The notes: generated by a model from the sequence alone, not told the origin. 64,000 nucleotides of DNA from Marinobacter mobilis (GCF_900106945.1 NZ_FNNE01000010.1:151915-215914); one strand, 5' to 3'. Shown: positions 36,548-45,916, counted from the stretch's first letter. Translations and numbers: made by a program.

Positions 36548-36572
36548 TCCTCTCTCCTGTTACGCGTAGGGC

Positions 36573-37352
36573 CTACTGCATGTGCCAGCCATGACTGACC
36601 ACCACCGACTGCCCGGTCAGGGCAGCAGACGGGAACGCGGCCAGGTGGACCGCCAGTTCTGCAACATCTTCAACGGTGGTGAACTGGCCATCCACGGTGT
36701 TCTTCAGCATGACCTTACTGATCACTTCCTGCTCGGAAATACCCAGTTCACGGGCCTGTTCCGGGATCTGCTTGTCCACCAGCGGCGTACGGACAAAACC
36801 GGGGCAGATGATGTTGCTGCGCACCCCGTGTTCCGCCCCCTCTTTCGCCACCGCCCGGCACAGCCCCAGCATGCCATGTTTGGCAGCGACATAGGGCGCC
36901 TTCAACGGCGAGGCTTCCAGCGAATGTACCGACCCCATGTACAGCATGGTGCCACCACCATTGGCGTACATCTGCTGGAGAGCGGCGCGGGTGACCAGAA
37001 AAGCCCCCCCCAGGTGCACATCGACGACTTTCTGCCAGTCGGCATAGCTCAACGTGTGGACCGGGTCGATGTGCTGGATGCCCGCATTGGCCAAGGCAAT
37101 GTCGAGTTTACCCCAGGCCTCGACAATCGCCGCCACCCCCTCATTGACCGCGACTTCATCGGTGACATCCATCGCCAGGGCCATGGCGGTACCACCTTCA
37201 GCCTCAATGGCTCGGGCCGTCTCAGCCGCGGCCTGAGCATCTAGATCCGCCACCGCGACCCAGGCTCCTTCACGGGCATAGTATTCAGCAATGGCACGGC
37301 CAATGCCTCGTGCACCCCCGGTAATCAGGGCACTCCGGTTTTTCAAACGCAT
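36573..37352 (-). CDS. bdhA: 3-Hydroxybutyrate dehydrogenase
   Basis: This SDR enzyme (259 aa) has TGGARGIG for NAD binding, NAG near residue 90, and the Ser/Tyr/Lys site in GSVHS and YVAAKHG. The central and C-terminal parts resemble D-3-hydroxybutyrate dehydrogenase, including [35 protein letters not shown]. It oxidises (R)-3-hydroxybutyrate to acetoacetate in the cytoplasm. The start follows AAGGAG; a longer frame lacks a ribosome binding site. Its place between TRAP genes and aacS fixes the role better than sequence alone. Confidence 0.93.
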   Translation of the reverse strand: MRLKNRSALITGGARGIGRAIAEYYAREGAWVAVADLDAQAAAETARAIEAEGGTAMALAMDVTDEVAVNEGVAAIVEAWGKLDIALANAGIQHIDPVHTLSYADWQKVVDVHLGGAFLVTRAALQQMYANGGGTMLYMGSVHSLEASPLKAPYVAAKHGMLGLCRAVAKEGAEHGVRSNIICPGFVRTPLVDKQIPEQARELGISEQEVISKVMLKNTVDGQFTTVEDVAELAVHLAAFPSAALTGQSVVVSHGWHMQ

Positions 37353-37362
37353 GGTGTTCTCC

Positions 37363-38727
37363 TTAATCGTACGCCACACCCGGCAGCCAGGTCGCAATTT
37401 CCGGAACCAGGAAGACAATCGCCAGGGCAACAAGCTGGATCATGATGTAGGGCATCACGCCGCGATAGATATCGGTAACCTTGATCTCCGGCGGCACCAC
37501 CCCCTTGATGTAGAACAGGGCAAAGCCCACCGGCGGGGTCAGAAACGACGTCTGCAGGCACATGGCGAACAGGATGGTGAACCACACCAGATCAAATCCC
37601 AACTGCTGCACCACCGGTGCCACCAGCGGCAGCACAATGAGGGTAATCTCGACCCAGTCGAGGAAGAAGCCGAGCAGAAAGATCCCGAACAGGATGGTCA
37701 ACACCACGCCGTAGGGCCCGAACGGCAGACCCAGCAGGGCTCCTTCGATGACCTCATCGCCACCGAGGCCGCGCAGCACCACCGAGAAGGCGGTCGCGCC
37801 GAGGAAGATGGCAAAAATGAACGACGCCGTTCGAGTGGTCTGGTACAGCGACGACTTCACCACCTCAAGCTTCAGGTTGCCAGCGGCAAAGGCCAGCACC
37901 ATGGCACCGAGGGCACCGACACCGGAAGCCTCGGTTGGGGTCGCCACCCCGGCAAAGATCGAACCCAGCACCCCCAGGATCAGTGCCGCCGTCGGAATCA
38001 CCGCCTTGAACACCTCCAGCAGCGCGCCCAGGTTGACCTTTTCCATGCCCTCCGGCACCGGTGCAATGTGCGGCTGAAACAGCGGTCGCAGCATGGCATA
38101 GGCCACATACATGGCGCCGAGCAGCAGCCCCGGCAGGAAGGCACCCATGAACAGGTCACCCACCGAGGCCTCAGGGACCGCCAGCCGGTCGGCCATCAGC
38201 ACCAGCATGATGGAAGGCGGAATCAGGATGCCCAGGGTGCCAGTGGCGCAGGCAGTGCCTACGGCAAAGCCCTTGTCGTACTTGCTCTCCATCATCGCCG
38301 GCAACGACAGCATGCCCAGCAGCACCACAGAAGCACCAATGATGCCGGTGGTGGCCGCCAGCAACACACCGATCACGATCACCGTGACGGCGTAGCCACC
38401 TCGCACCGCGCCAAACAGACGTACCATCGCTTTCATCAGCCGCTCGGCAATGCCCGACTGGTCCAGCATGATGCCCATGAAGATGAACATCGGCAGCGCC
38501 ACCAGGGTTTCGTTATCGACTATCCCCCAGATTCGCTCCGGCGTCAGCGCCATGGACGAGGAATAGTCAAACCACAAATCGGCGCCAAACTGTTCCACCG
38601 AGATCACCCCAATCACGGTCCAGATCACGGCGGTGCCCCCGAGAACCCAGGCCACCGGGAAGCCGGTCATCAGCAGGGCTCCAAAGGTCAGGAACATGCC
38701 GATTACATACAGGGTTTCCAACTGCAT
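37363..38727 (-). CDS. TRAP transporter large permease (DctM-type)
   Basis: About twelve to thirteen membrane segments in 454 residues. The family patterns [37 protein letters not shown] and [16 protein letters not shown] are clear. Driven by a sodium gradient in known members, it moves the substrate delivered by the DctP protein. The start overlaps the DctQ stop (TGATG). Context points to 3-hydroxybutyrate or acetoacetate as substrate; this is inferred, as TRAP permeases do not show ligand identity in sequence. Confidence 0.93.
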   Translation of the reverse strand: MQLETLYVIGMFLTFGALLMTGFPVAWVLGGTAVIWTVIGVISVEQFGADLWFDYSSSMALTPERIWGIVDNETLVALPMFIFMGIMLDQSGIAERLMKAMVRLFGAVRGGYAVTVIVIGVLLAATTGIIGASVVLLGMLSLPAMMESKYDKGFAVGTACATGTLGILIPPSIMLVLMADRLAVPEASVGDLFMGAFLPGLLLGAMYVAYAMLRPLFQPHIAPVPEGMEKVNLGALLEVFKAVIPTAALILGVLGSIFAGVATPTEASGVGALGAMVLAFAAGNLKLEVVKSSLYQTTRTASFIFAIFLGATAFSVVLRGLGGDEVIEGALLGLPFGPYGVVLTILFGIFLLGFFLDWVEITLIVLPLVAPVVQQLGFDLVWFTILFAMCLQTSFLTPPVGFALFYIKGVVPPEIKVTDIYRGVMPYIMIQLVALAIVFLVPEIATWLPGVAYD

Positions 38728-39344
38728 CAGGAGCCCTCCCCGGGCTGGTTATCGGTGTTAACCCGGCGAATCGGACGCGGGAACCCAAACAGCAGGGCGG
38801 TCACCCTGAGCAGGCGCGACACCGCCGCCAGGGCGATCAACGAAAAGGCAACGGCCAGAATGGCCTTCAGTACCCAGCGATTGGACAGCCCCGCCGGCGC
38901 CGGACTGGTTTCGCCGACCTGATAAGCACTGGCGGCGTAGGGCACCATTTCGTAAATGACGATGCCGAGGAACGGCAACAACAGCAGCAGGATACCCAGG
39001 AGCTCGATCCAGCCCTGGGTTCGAAGACTCAGCCGCTCATGGATAACATCAACCCGGACATGGTCATCAACCACCAGGGTGTAGGCAAGGCCCAGCAGCC
39101 AGCCTACCCCGGCCAGGTGCCACTGCAGCTCTTCCAGCAGCACCGAGCCCTGGCCAAAGGCATAGCGGCTGACTACCGCCCAGATAATAATCAGCGTTAC
39201 CACCACCCACAGCCAGGAGGCCAGCTTGCCGATGCCGCTGAGCAGGCCATCGAGGTACAGGCTCAGGCGGGTGTCGGGCAACTCGGTATGGTGGTGGATG
39301 AATTCGTCGGTGTCGGACACAGACGCATGCTTGGGCACGGTCAT
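38727..39344 (-). CDS. TRAP transporter small permease (DctQ-type)
   Basis: Four membrane helices and the typical SVLLEELQWHLAGVGWLLGLAYTLVVDDHVRVDVI region identify the DctQ subunit, which pairs with the large permease. The start at MTVPKH follows GAGAGGG; an earlier in-frame Met is less likely. It is separated from the upstream binding-protein gene by about 130 nt that holds two hairpins. Confidence 0.9.
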   Translation of the reverse strand: MTVPKHASVSDTDEFIHHHTELPDTRLSLYLDGLLSGIGKLASWLWVVVTLIIIWAVVSRYAFGQGSVLLEELQWHLAGVGWLLGLAYTLVVDDHVRVDVIHERLSLRTQGWIELLGILLLLLPFLGIVIYEMVPYAASAYQVGETSPAPAGLSNRWVLKAILAVAFSLIALAAVSRLLRVTALLFGFPRPIRRVNTDNQPGEGS

Positions 39345-39399
39345 GGAAACAACCCTCTCTCGGCATTCCCGGTTCTGGAATACCTGCAACTACAAGGTA

Positions 39400-39419
39400 C
39401 GGATGGCCTGAGCCATCCG
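39400..39419 (-). promoter_or_regulatory. Stem-loop 2 between dctP and dctQ
   Basis: CGGATGGC and GCCATCCG, 8-bp arms with a CTGA loop. It probably protects or attenuates the mRNA so that the binding protein is made in excess; no T tract follows. Confidence 0.55.
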
Positions 39420-39429
39420 CTGTGGTCGG

Positions 39430-39456
39430 GTCACACCAGCCCAACACCGGTGTGAC
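39430..39456 (-). promoter_or_regulatory. Stem-loop 1 between dctP and dctQ
   Basis: GTCACACC and GGTGTGAC, perfect 8-bp arms with an 11-nt loop, lie 17 nt after the dctP stop. Together with the next hairpin it separates dctP from the permease genes. Confidence 0.55.
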
Positions 39457-39473
39457 AGACTTGAGGCCAGGCC

Positions 39474-40526
39474 TCAGAGATCGCTGGGCAGATACGCGCG
39501 GCTATCCCAGACCTGGTAGGTTTCCATGAATTCCTGCTGGCTACGGTAAACCCGGGCGAAGTCGTCGTCGTTCTCCGCTTCAGACTCCAGCACCCGCTCG
39601 GTAACGGCTTTCAGCTGTTCCAGTACCTCCCGCGGAATCTGGTCAGCCTGCACACCTTCCTCCTGGAAACCGGCCAGCACAGCACCGTTCAGGTATTCAC
39701 CTTCCGCCAGGCCACGGGTGGTGGCAGCGGTGCACGAGGCCTCCACCAGTGCCTTCTGGGCAGCGGTGGTTTTTTCCCACTCATCGCCGTTGATCAGCAG
39801 ATACTGGGCGGTGAACTGCTGGTGCCAACCCGGAAACAGGTTGTACTTGACCACCTGCTGGAACCCGAGAATCTGGTCGATGGCAGGCATGGAGAATTCA
39901 GTGGCATCGATGGTGCCCTTCTCCAGCGCCTGATAGAGCTCGCCACCCGGCATCATGGTGACAGACGCACCAAGCTCTTCCAGCACCTTGCCACCGAGAC
40001 CCGCAAAGCGGATCTTCATGCCGTCATAGTCTTCCAGGGATTCGATCTTGTCGGCATACCAACCGGCGGTTTCTGGCCCGATGATGCCGCACAGCTGGGC
40101 GTGGACATTGAAGCCCTTGTTGGCGTAGACATCCTGCAACATGTCATGGCCGCCACCGTAGTAGTACCAGCCGATATAGGCCCAGGGCTTCATACCAAAC
40201 GGCACCGCAGCAAACAGGGGCACCGCCGGAACCTTGCCCTGGTCGTAGCCGATCCAGGTATACCCCGTGGGCACCTTGCCATCGGAGACCGACTGCAGAA
40301 TATCGAACGGCGGCACCAGCTCACCCGGTTCATAGACACGAACCTGGATACTGCCGTCAGAGGCGGTGGTCAGGTTTTCGGCAACCCAGGCCGCTGGAGA
40401 TCCGAGACCCGGCAGGTTAGTGGCGAAAGCAACCGGCATTTTCCAGCGCAGGTTATCGGCGTAGGCAGATCCGGAGGACAGGGCAATTGCTGCAGCAAGC
40501 CCGGTAACGACCTTGGCAAGTTTCAT
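39474..40526 (-). CDS. TRAP transporter substrate-binding protein (DctP-type)
   Basis: A signal peptide ending at GSAYA is followed by the DctP fold: NLRWKMPVAFATNLPG, then MKIRFAGLGGKVLEELGASVTMMPGGELYQALEKGTIDATEF. The strictly conserved ligand-carboxylate Arg lies in the MKIRFAG block, as in binding proteins for organic acids. It collects ligand in the periplasm and is the first gene of the operon dctP-dctQ-dctM-bdhA-aacS. GGGAGACTTATCG precedes the start. A sigma-54 promoter and three enhancer dyads lie upstream. The probable ligand is 3-hydroxybutyrate or its short oligomers (inference from context). Confidence 0.92.
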   Translation of the reverse strand: MKLAKVVTGLAAAIALSSGSAYADNLRWKMPVAFATNLPGLGSPAAWVAENLTTASDGSIQVRVYEPGELVPPFDILQSVSDGKVPTGYTWIGYDQGKVPAVPLFAAVPFGMKPWAYIGWYYYGGGHDMLQDVYANKGFNVHAQLCGIIGPETAGWYADKIESLEDYDGMKIRFAGLGGKVLEELGASVTMMPGGELYQALEKGTIDATEFSMPAIDQILGFQQVVKYNLFPGWHQQFTAQYLLINGDEWEKTTAAQKALVEASCTAATTRGLAEGEYLNGAVLAGFQEEGVQADQIPREVLEQLKAVTERVLESEAENDDDFARVYRSQQEFMETYQVWDSRAYLPSDL

Positions 40527-40703
40527 CGATAAGTCTCCCAATATGTTGTTCTTGTAGGTTGCCCGGAGGTACAGGGACCGACAGGCCTGGACTGAGTGTA
40601 GTCAGTCAGCGGCGGAAACAGACAATGACGGGAGGTATTCGGTCCTGGTTTTGGCGTCGATTGTTGTTTTCGGCTTTATGCTGACGTCCTGCAATACGTC
40701 AAA

Positions 40704-40719
40704 TGCAGGCACTGTGCCA
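40704..40719 (-). promoter_or_regulatory. Sigma-54 promoter of the TRAP-bdhA-aacS operon
   Basis: On the minus strand TGGCAC-N5-CTGCA matches the -24/-12 consensus TGGCACG-N4-TTGCW except for one T and the G. It lies about 180 nt before dctP. An AT-rich stretch of about 40 nt follows upstream, suitable for IHF bending, and then the enhancer dyads. Confidence 0.75.
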
Positions 40720-40784
40720 GATAAAACAAACCCCTATAAAACAGATACTTAAAAAAATAAGAAGCGGGAATTGCCAAGGCAGGC

Positions 40785-40802
40785 TGTCTGGCACTCCGGA
40801 CA
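40785..40802. promoter_or_regulatory. Enhancer dyad A (TGTCTG-N6-CGGACA)
   Basis: It matches 11 of 12 arm positions of the motif shared in this locus. Its centre is about 80 bp upstream of the sigma-54 promoter, a typical activator distance. Confidence 0.7.
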
Positions 40803-40827
40803 TCTTTAGACCAGAGTCGTAGAGCTT

Positions 40828-40845
40828 TGTATGGATATACGGACA
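40828..40845. promoter_or_regulatory. Enhancer dyad B (TGTATG-N6-CGGACA)
   Basis: It matches 10 of 12 positions. It starts 43 bp from dyad A, about four helical turns, so both face the same side of the helix. Confidence 0.6.
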
Positions 40846-40847
40846 GG

Positions 40848-40865
40848 CGTCCTAAAATCAGGACA
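40848..40865. promoter_or_regulatory. Enhancer dyad C (CGTCCT-N6-AGGACA)
   Basis: It matches 9 of 12 positions and starts 20 bp from dyad B. It overlaps the stop codon of the regulator gene. Confidence 0.5.
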
Positions 40866-42303
40866 TTCGCGCCATCTTTTCATACAGGACGGAACGGGAG
40901 ATGCCGAGCAGTTTCGCCGCCCGGGTACGGTTGCCGCGACTGGCGACCAGCGCGTCTTCGATGGCCTGGGCCTCAGCTTCAGCCAGTATCTGTGCCAACG
41001 GACGAACAGGCCTGGGTAAGGCAGAAGGCACCTGACGGGCGCCATTACGGGGTAACACCTTGAAGATCGCATCGGCGTCCAGCAGGCCGTTGTCCTCGCC
41101 CATCGTCAGCGCTCGCTCCAACACATTGCGCAACTCGCGGATGTTACCCGGCCAGTCATAGCTGCCAAGCGCCGTGACCGCGGCATCGGTGATCTCACCA
41201 CGCAACTCAAGACCTTCACAGAGAGCTTCCAGAATGGCTTCACACAGCACGCCGAGATCCGGCAACCGGTCCCGCAGCGGCGGGATAGCGATTTCCAGCA
41301 CATTGAGGCGGTAGTACAGGTCGGATCGGAACGCCCCTTCCGCCATCATCGCCTCAAGGTTGCGACTGGTGGCGGCAATCACCCGCACATCCACCGACAC
41401 CACCTTGTTCGAGCCCAGGGGTTCGATCTCGCCTTCCTGCAACGCCCGCAGCAGTTTGGCCTGCAGCGCCAGCGGCATGTCGCCGACCTCGTCCAGGAAC
41501 AGAGTGCCACCATTGGCAAGCTGGAACTTGCCGTCGCGATTGCGACGGTCAGCACCGGTGTACGCCCCGGGGGTAACGCCAAAGAATTCAGCCTCCAGCA
41601 GGTTCTCCGGGATTGCCGCGACATTGACCCCGACAAAGGGTTTGTCGGCGCGGCCGGACAGGGAGTGAATAGCCTGTGCCAGCACTTCCTTGCCGGTTCC
41701 TGTTTCCCCCAGCAGCAACACCGCCATATCACGTCCGGCGGCGAGTCGGGCACGGCGTTTGACTTCCAGCGCTGCCGGACTGGCGCCGACAAAATCACCA
41801 AGGCAGTAGCGGGTTCCCCGGGTTTTGCGGGCGAGAGCCTTGCGGGCTGCCACCAGATCCTGATGCAACCGGCGGTATTTACTGACCAGCGGGGTCAGCG
41901 GCTGCAGATCGTCGTAAAGCACGAAAGCGACCGCCCCCTGGATCTCGCCCTGATCGTCGAAATACGGCAACCGGGTCACCACCAGCTGCTGGCTGTCATG
42001 CTCCATGATATCGAGCAGCAGCGGCTGGCCAGTCTCGACCACCTCATGCATGCGTGTCCGCGGAATCACCCCCCGGACGTCCTTGCCGATGGCCGCCTGC
42101 GGGTCTTTCAATCCAAGCAAGGCAGCGTAACTGGCGTTGATCCAGGTGATGCGGCTGTCGCTGTCGACGGCAATGGCGCCAGCACTGGCCTGTTCAAACA
42201 GCGGAAACAGCGCTTCGATCAGGTCGCGAGTCGGCCCGCTCTTGTTTTTATGGATAAACGGCTTGGGCATGAATGGGCTATGGCCTGGAATGTAATCGGT
42301 CAT
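40858..42303 (-). CDS. Sigma-54 enhancer-binding protein of 3-hydroxybutyrate metabolism
   Basis: The 481-residue protein has an N-terminal PAS domain (ASAGAIAVDSDSRITWINASYAALLG), a central AAA+ domain with Walker A GETGTGKE and the sigma-54 contact loop GAYTGA (Tyr replacing the usual Phe), and a C-terminal Fis-type helix-turn-helix (RTRAAKLLGISRSVLYEKM). As I recall, the Pseudomonas aeruginosa regulator PA2005 (HbcR) works with RpoN on (R)-3-hydroxybutyrate genes; this is the likely equivalent. The PAS domain may sense 3HB or a product. Start MTDY is chosen over an upstream Met. A dyad lies 24-41 nt before its start, so it may regulate itself. Confidence 0.85.
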   Translation of the reverse strand: MTDYIPGHSPFMPKPFIHKNKSGPTRDLIEALFPLFEQASAGAIAVDSDSRITWINASYAALLGLKDPQAAIGKDVRGVIPRTRMHEVVETGQPLLLDIMEHDSQQLVVTRLPYFDDQGEIQGAVAFVLYDDLQPLTPLVSKYRRLHQDLVAARKALARKTRGTRYCLGDFVGASPAALEVKRRARLAAGRDMAVLLLGETGTGKEVLAQAIHSLSGRADKPFVGVNVAAIPENLLEAEFFGVTPGAYTGADRRNRDGKFQLANGGTLFLDEVGDMPLALQAKLLRALQEGEIEPLGSNKVVSVDVRVIAATSRNLEAMMAEGAFRSDLYYRLNVLEIAIPPLRDRLPDLGVLCEAILEALCEGLELRGEITDAAVTALGSYDWPGNIRELRNVLERALTMGEDNGLLDADAIFKVLPRNGARQVPSALPRPVRPLAQILAEAEAQAIEDALVASRGNRTRAAKLLGISRSVLYEKMARMS

Positions 42304-42326
42304 GTTGGTGAACCTGCCGTGCCAGT

Positions 42327-42344
42327 TGTCCGGAAACACTGACA
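42327..42344. promoter_or_regulatory. Enhancer dyad D before the regulator (TGTCCG-N6-CTGACA)
   Basis: It matches 11 of 12 arm positions. It is too close to the start codon for activation at a distance, so autorepression is my reading. Confidence 0.55.
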
Positions 42345-42378
42345 CTTTCCAGAGAGTATATGGGGGATTGGGGGTTGG

Positions 42379-42424
42379 CAATCGCAACCCACCCCGATTT
42401 TGGTGGTAGGGGTGGGTACGATTG
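42379..42424 (-). terminator. Terminator-like hairpin after the porin gene
   Basis: CAATCG and ACCCACCCC on one arm pair with GGGGTGGGT and CGATTG on the other, about 15 nt after the porin stop. No T tract follows, yet the stem is very stable. Confidence 0.6.
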
Positions 42425-42438
42425 CGGACAGAACGGGA

Positions 42439-43569
42439 TCAGAAGGTGTACTGGCCGGCAAACAGGATGCGGTTGGCATCACCCTCATCGCCATTGACGT
42501 TTTCACGCTTGAAGAAGCCGTATTCCACGCCCATCATCACGTTCTTCACCGGGCTCCATAGGTAGTTGGCCATCAGGTTCTGGTTGGTTTCACTCTTGTC
42601 AGCAACCGCGGCGCCATCAGCCTCGGCATCGTCCCAGTCCACGGTCACCAGACCGTAGCCAACATTGATGCTGCTGCCTGCGCCCAGATCCAGGCCCACG
42701 CCAACGGTACCGCCATAACCGGCAATGCTTTCCAGATCACCGCCGCGGATATAGGCATCCTCGGCACCGAAGTTTTCACCGGAACGGTACAGGTAGGAAT
42801 TAGCGCCATCGGTGTAGGACACGCTGCCCTGGATAGTGAGGCTCTCGCCCAGCGCCATTTTGGCGGCGGCAAAGGCGGCATAACCCACGATACTGTCGTC
42901 CACGGTGCCGGTGTCATAACCGACTTCCTGCACCAGCGCGGCGGCAGAGTAGGAGAGGCCGCCCGCAGCTTGCTCGAAACGGGCGGTCAGTGTCGGCAGG
43001 CCCTGTTTACCGCCGACCGTCGCGCCAGCACCCTCGAGGAAGTTGGTGATCGGCTCTTCCGCCGATACTGAGAAGGCCCCGGTCGTGTAGCGGGCCTGGG
43101 CTACGCGTCCCTGCAGACCGGCATTGCCAGCGAGACCGTCGAAATCCAGCACCTTGGTATTCCCCACAAAACTGTTGAAATTGGACCAGGTCTGACCCAG
43201 CAGCACGCCGTTGTATTCACCGTAACCGTGACGCAGGCGCAGGGTTCCCGGGCGAAAATCCCCTTCAAGAACCACCTTCACGCCTTCCGGAGAGGAGGCC
43301 CTGACCCCAAGACGGGTCTGCACAGCATCCGCGCTGAAGTAGCCGGTGGCCTCGTTGTCTTCATCGGCACCGGTATTGATCGCGGAGAAGGCCCCGGCAC
43401 GGGTCGAAATGCCGATATCTTCGTCAATATCGTAACTGGCGTTGAAGCGGGCATAGCCGTAAAGCTCGGCCTGGTAATCCCCGGCATTGAGTTCAAAAGC
43501 ACCGGCCTGGCCGGCAATCGCCAGAGCCAGCGCGGAAATGGAGTGACGCACGTATCGGTTGTTTTGCAT
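42439..43569 (-). CDS. Outer membrane porin
   Basis: A signal peptide ending in GQAGA is followed by a 16-strand-type general porin of 376 residues. It starts FELNAGDYQAELYGYARFNASYD and ends FAGQYTF with the terminal Phe needed for assembly. A glycine- and aspartate-rich sequence is typical of the marine porin group. It lies downstream of the 3HB-oligomer hydrolase and upstream of the regulator, all on one strand, so it probably lets hydrolysis products or short oligomers into the periplasm. Pore specificity cannot be read directly. Confidence 0.85.
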   Translation of the reverse strand: MQNNRYVRHSISALALAIAGQAGAFELNAGDYQAELYGYARFNASYDIDEDIGISTRAGAFSAINTGADEDNEATGYFSADAVQTRLGVRASSPEGVKVVLEGDFRPGTLRLRHGYGEYNGVLLGQTWSNFNSFVGNTKVLDFDGLAGNAGLQGRVAQARYTTGAFSVSAEEPITNFLEGAGATVGGKQGLPTLTARFEQAAGGLSYSAAALVQEVGYDTGTVDDSIVGYAAFAAAKMALGESLTIQGSVSYTDGANSYLYRSGENFGAEDAYIRGGDLESIAGYGGTVGVGLDLGAGSSINVGYGLVTVDWDDAEADGAAVADKSETNQNLMANYLWSPVKNVMMGVEYGFFKRENVNGDEGDANRILFAGQYTF

Positions 43570-43594
43570 TCGGGTGTTCCCTTGTTGTTAGTGA

Positions 43595-43613
43595 GGCCGG
43601 TGACGCACCGGCC
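43595..43613 (-). promoter_or_regulatory. Stem-loop 2 between hydrolase and porin genes
   Basis: GGCCGGTG and CACCGGCC, 8-bp arms with a 3-nt loop. It may attenuate read-through or protect one mRNA segment. Confidence 0.5.
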
Positions 43614-43618
43614 GGTCA

Positions 43619-43643
43619 GAACGGGTTCCGCCGAAGCCCGTTC
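43619..43643 (-). promoter_or_regulatory. Stem-loop 1 between hydrolase and porin genes
   Basis: GAACGGG and CCCGTTC, 7-bp arms, sit 47-71 nt after the hydrolase stop. The two hairpins in the gap resemble those between dctP and dctQ. Confidence 0.45.
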
Positions 43644-43689
43644 GTGGTGCCCGCCCGTATGGCGGTAGGGTGCGGCGGCACCTGTGGCC

Positions 43690-45816
43690 TCAATCCGGTA
43701 TGCGAACCTGGTTGTCGCTAAACAGGATGCGATCCTCCGGGGCCGGTTCCTCTGCCACGAGTGGCAGATTGGCCTCACTCAGGGCTGGCGCACCGGCACC
43801 CCGGGGCACGGCGCGTACCACCTGGCTTGGCGGCAGTTCGGTGCCATCGTTGAGGCGCGCCCACAGCAGGTCGAGGGCCTGAATGTAGTAGTGGTGCAGG
43901 GGCAGGTAGCGCTCGTTGAAACCCGGGAAAGCATTGAAGGCATCCAGGTGGTGGGCGTTGAGCACTTCGTAGTAACGCAGGCCGGAGTCCGCCCCCTCGA
44001 CCTTGCGGTTGAGGCCGAAATACGGGCGTGACGTGTGGTTGATCGGCAGGATGGCATCGGCGCGACCGGTCACAATCACCGCCGGCCTGCCGCCCAGGTC
44101 ACCGCTGGAGCGGATGGCCGCTATGCCCGCCGCAATGGCGCTGGCCTGGTCCGCGGCCGTCCCACTCAGAGCGGTATCGGTCAACGGATCCACCCCGGTG
44201 GCCAGACCTCGCAGGCACAGCAGCGCGTCGAGGCCAAAGTCCGCCAGGCCGCTGCTGTTGGAGCTTGCCTGCTTGAGGTTGGTTGCACCGCCGCTGGCCT
44301 CATCGTAGACCTGATTGACACCCGCGGTGGGCGGAATCCCGTTACTGGCCGAGAACAGCGCCGCTTCCTGGGCATCGGTGAGGGGCATCACCGCCCCGCT
44401 GCCATCGGTGGCGGCCAGGCTCAATCCGCACAGCCGGTCTTCGACCGCAAAACCGCCGTAGGCGTTGGCGTAGGTCATGGCAATACTCTGGGCTACCGAC
44501 ACGCCGAAGTGGCTGGGTGCCACCAGGTTCTGTTCTGGCTGCACGGCGAACTCCTCGTTCAGGATCCGCAGCGCATCCGTGGCCTGTTCATCGAGGGTGG
44601 CGCCAGTCACCAGCCCCTTGGCAGCCAGCGCCGTGCAGATGTTCTCGTTCACGCTGACATCGTTGAGGACGGCATTGAAGGGCGCATCGTCGCGAATGGC
44701 CGGGGCCCGGTTGGCACAGCCCTGGTAAACCGCAAGCGCGGTGGTGTAATCCAGCAGACTGCGACTGTGCGCGCTGATCACCCCCCCGTTGCCCTGACGA
44801 ATGGTGATTGCGCTGTCCGGCAATGGGTTCACGTTGGGCTCGGAGACCGCCACCCCATCGATCAGCCCGCGCTCGTCCTGTTCCGCGGCCCTGACTGAGG
44901 CACCGCCACCGTTGGAAACGCTGGAGGCAATCACCAGGGTGTTGTCCGGATTGATCGTCATAACCCGCTGACCATGGCCGGTTTGCTGACCGAACTGCTC
45001 ATTGAGCACATAAAACCCGAACTCGATGGACGCCAGCACATGCTGCCCCCAGTCCGCTTCCGGGTTGCTGCCGGAATGGGCATGCTTGAACGCCACACGG
45101 TTCGGATAGGCGGCGTTGAAGGCCGCCCGCCCGGCTTCATCGAGGTTGGCACGGAACTGGACATCCACCTCCGGATCGCTACTGAGGCTACCGTCGATGC
45201 GCTGCGCCGCGCCGGTTTCCAGGTTAAAGCTGCCGGTGCCGGTGCCCTTGTCGGTATACACCACCGCACAGCCCTTTTTCAGCCCCCATTCCCCGGCCGT
45301 GCCAATGGCCCCGTAGACACCGCGGGACCCGGACGAGGGCGCCGTAACCATGCAGGGCTGATCAGGATCAAAGTGATGCGGAATCTGCACCATGACCGTC
45401 ACCGGAGCCTGGTCATTGCCGGCATCGATAAACGCCAGGAACTCTTCACCGGCAATCAGACCTTCCCCCTCACCACCGACCTGGGGGCCGAAAAAGCTGC
45501 CGTAGCCCCCCCCCGGAGAGGTATCCACCAGCGCGCGGTAGTTGTTGTAGATGGCCAGCCGGCGCAGTTCCGCCGGGCTCGGGTTGAGGCTGTCGGCGAA
45601 AGTCGGCGCAGTAGCGCTGGCCAGGCCACTGGCACCGAGCCCCGCCGTCAGCAGGTCATTGGTCACGCCATCATAGGCGCGGTAATGGACCTCTCCGATA
45701 AGAAAGTCCGGAGTCTGGTTGAGTGCCTTGCCGGGGATATCTTCCAGCTTGCAGCCGGTTAGGGAGAGGGCGACAGCGAGCCCCGCTGGCCCGATGAGCA
45801 GTGTGCGAATGGTCAT
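43690..45816 (-). CDS. Lipoprotein D-(-)-3-hydroxybutyrate oligomer hydrolase
   Basis: The 708-residue protein starts with a lipoprotein signal (SLTGC) and belongs to the 3HB-oligomer hydrolase family (PF10605 type). A probable nucleophile Ser lies in [14 protein letters not shown], a sequence present in the family, and a late [14 protein letters not shown] gives a candidate His. It cuts short poly-3-hydroxybutyrate oligomers to monomers and, as a lipoprotein, should act in the periplasm or on the outer membrane. The start (MTIRTLLIG) is 28 codons inside a longer frame, chosen because it begins the signal. The porin follows, and 3HB uptake and oxidation genes lie downstream. Confidence 0.9.
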   Translation of the reverse strand: MTIRTLLIGPAGLAVALSLTGCKLEDIPGKALNQTPDFLIGEVHYRAYDGVTNDLLTAGLGASGLASATAPTFADSLNPSPAELRRLAIYNNYRALVDTSPGGGYGSFFGPQVGGEGEGLIAGEEFLAFIDAGNDQAPVTVMVQIPHHFDPDQPCMVTAPSSGSRGVYGAIGTAGEWGLKKGCAVVYTDKGTGTGSFNLETGAAQRIDGSLSSDPEVDVQFRANLDEAGRAAFNAAYPNRVAFKHAHSGSNPEADWGQHVLASIEFGFYVLNEQFGQQTGHGQRVMTINPDNTLVIASSVSNGGGASVRAAEQDERGLIDGVAVSEPNVNPLPDSAITIRQGNGGVISAHSRSLLDYTTALAVYQGCANRAPAIRDDAPFNAVLNDVSVNENICTALAAKGLVTGATLDEQATDALRILNEEFAVQPEQNLVAPSHFGVSVAQSIAMTYANAYGGFAVEDRLCGLSLAATDGSGAVMPLTDAQEAALFSASNGIPPTAGVNQVYDEASGGATNLKQASSNSSGLADFGLDALLCLRGLATGVDPLTDTALSGTAADQASAIAAGIAAIRSSGDLGGRPAVIVTGRADAILPINHTSRPYFGLNRKVEGADSGLRYYEVLNAHHLDAFNAFPGFNERYLPLHHYYIQALDLLWARLNDGTELPPSQVVRAVPRGAGAPALSEANLPLVAEEPAPEDRILFSDNQVRIPD

Positions 45817-45900
45817 GTTCGTTTCCTTACTGGCGTTATTGTTATTTAAAAGGCGCACCGGAAAAGGAAGACGCGAAAACACCGGGCGCTGCCTGCCCAA

Positions 45901-45916
45901 TGCTCATCTCATGCCA
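45901..45916 (-). promoter_or_regulatory. Possible sigma-54 promoter of the hydrolase gene
   Basis: TGGCAT-N5-GAGCA on the minus strand keeps the essential GG and GC at correct spacing but is otherwise weak. It lies 85 nt before the hydrolase start and 62 nt from dyad E, across an AT-rich stretch. Confidence 0.45.

Noticed and set aside
37291..38922. A 543-codon open frame opposite the TRAP permease and bdhA
   Set aside because: Its translation is a His/Gln/Arg-rich low-complexity sequence, typical of the reverse of hydrophobic membrane genes.
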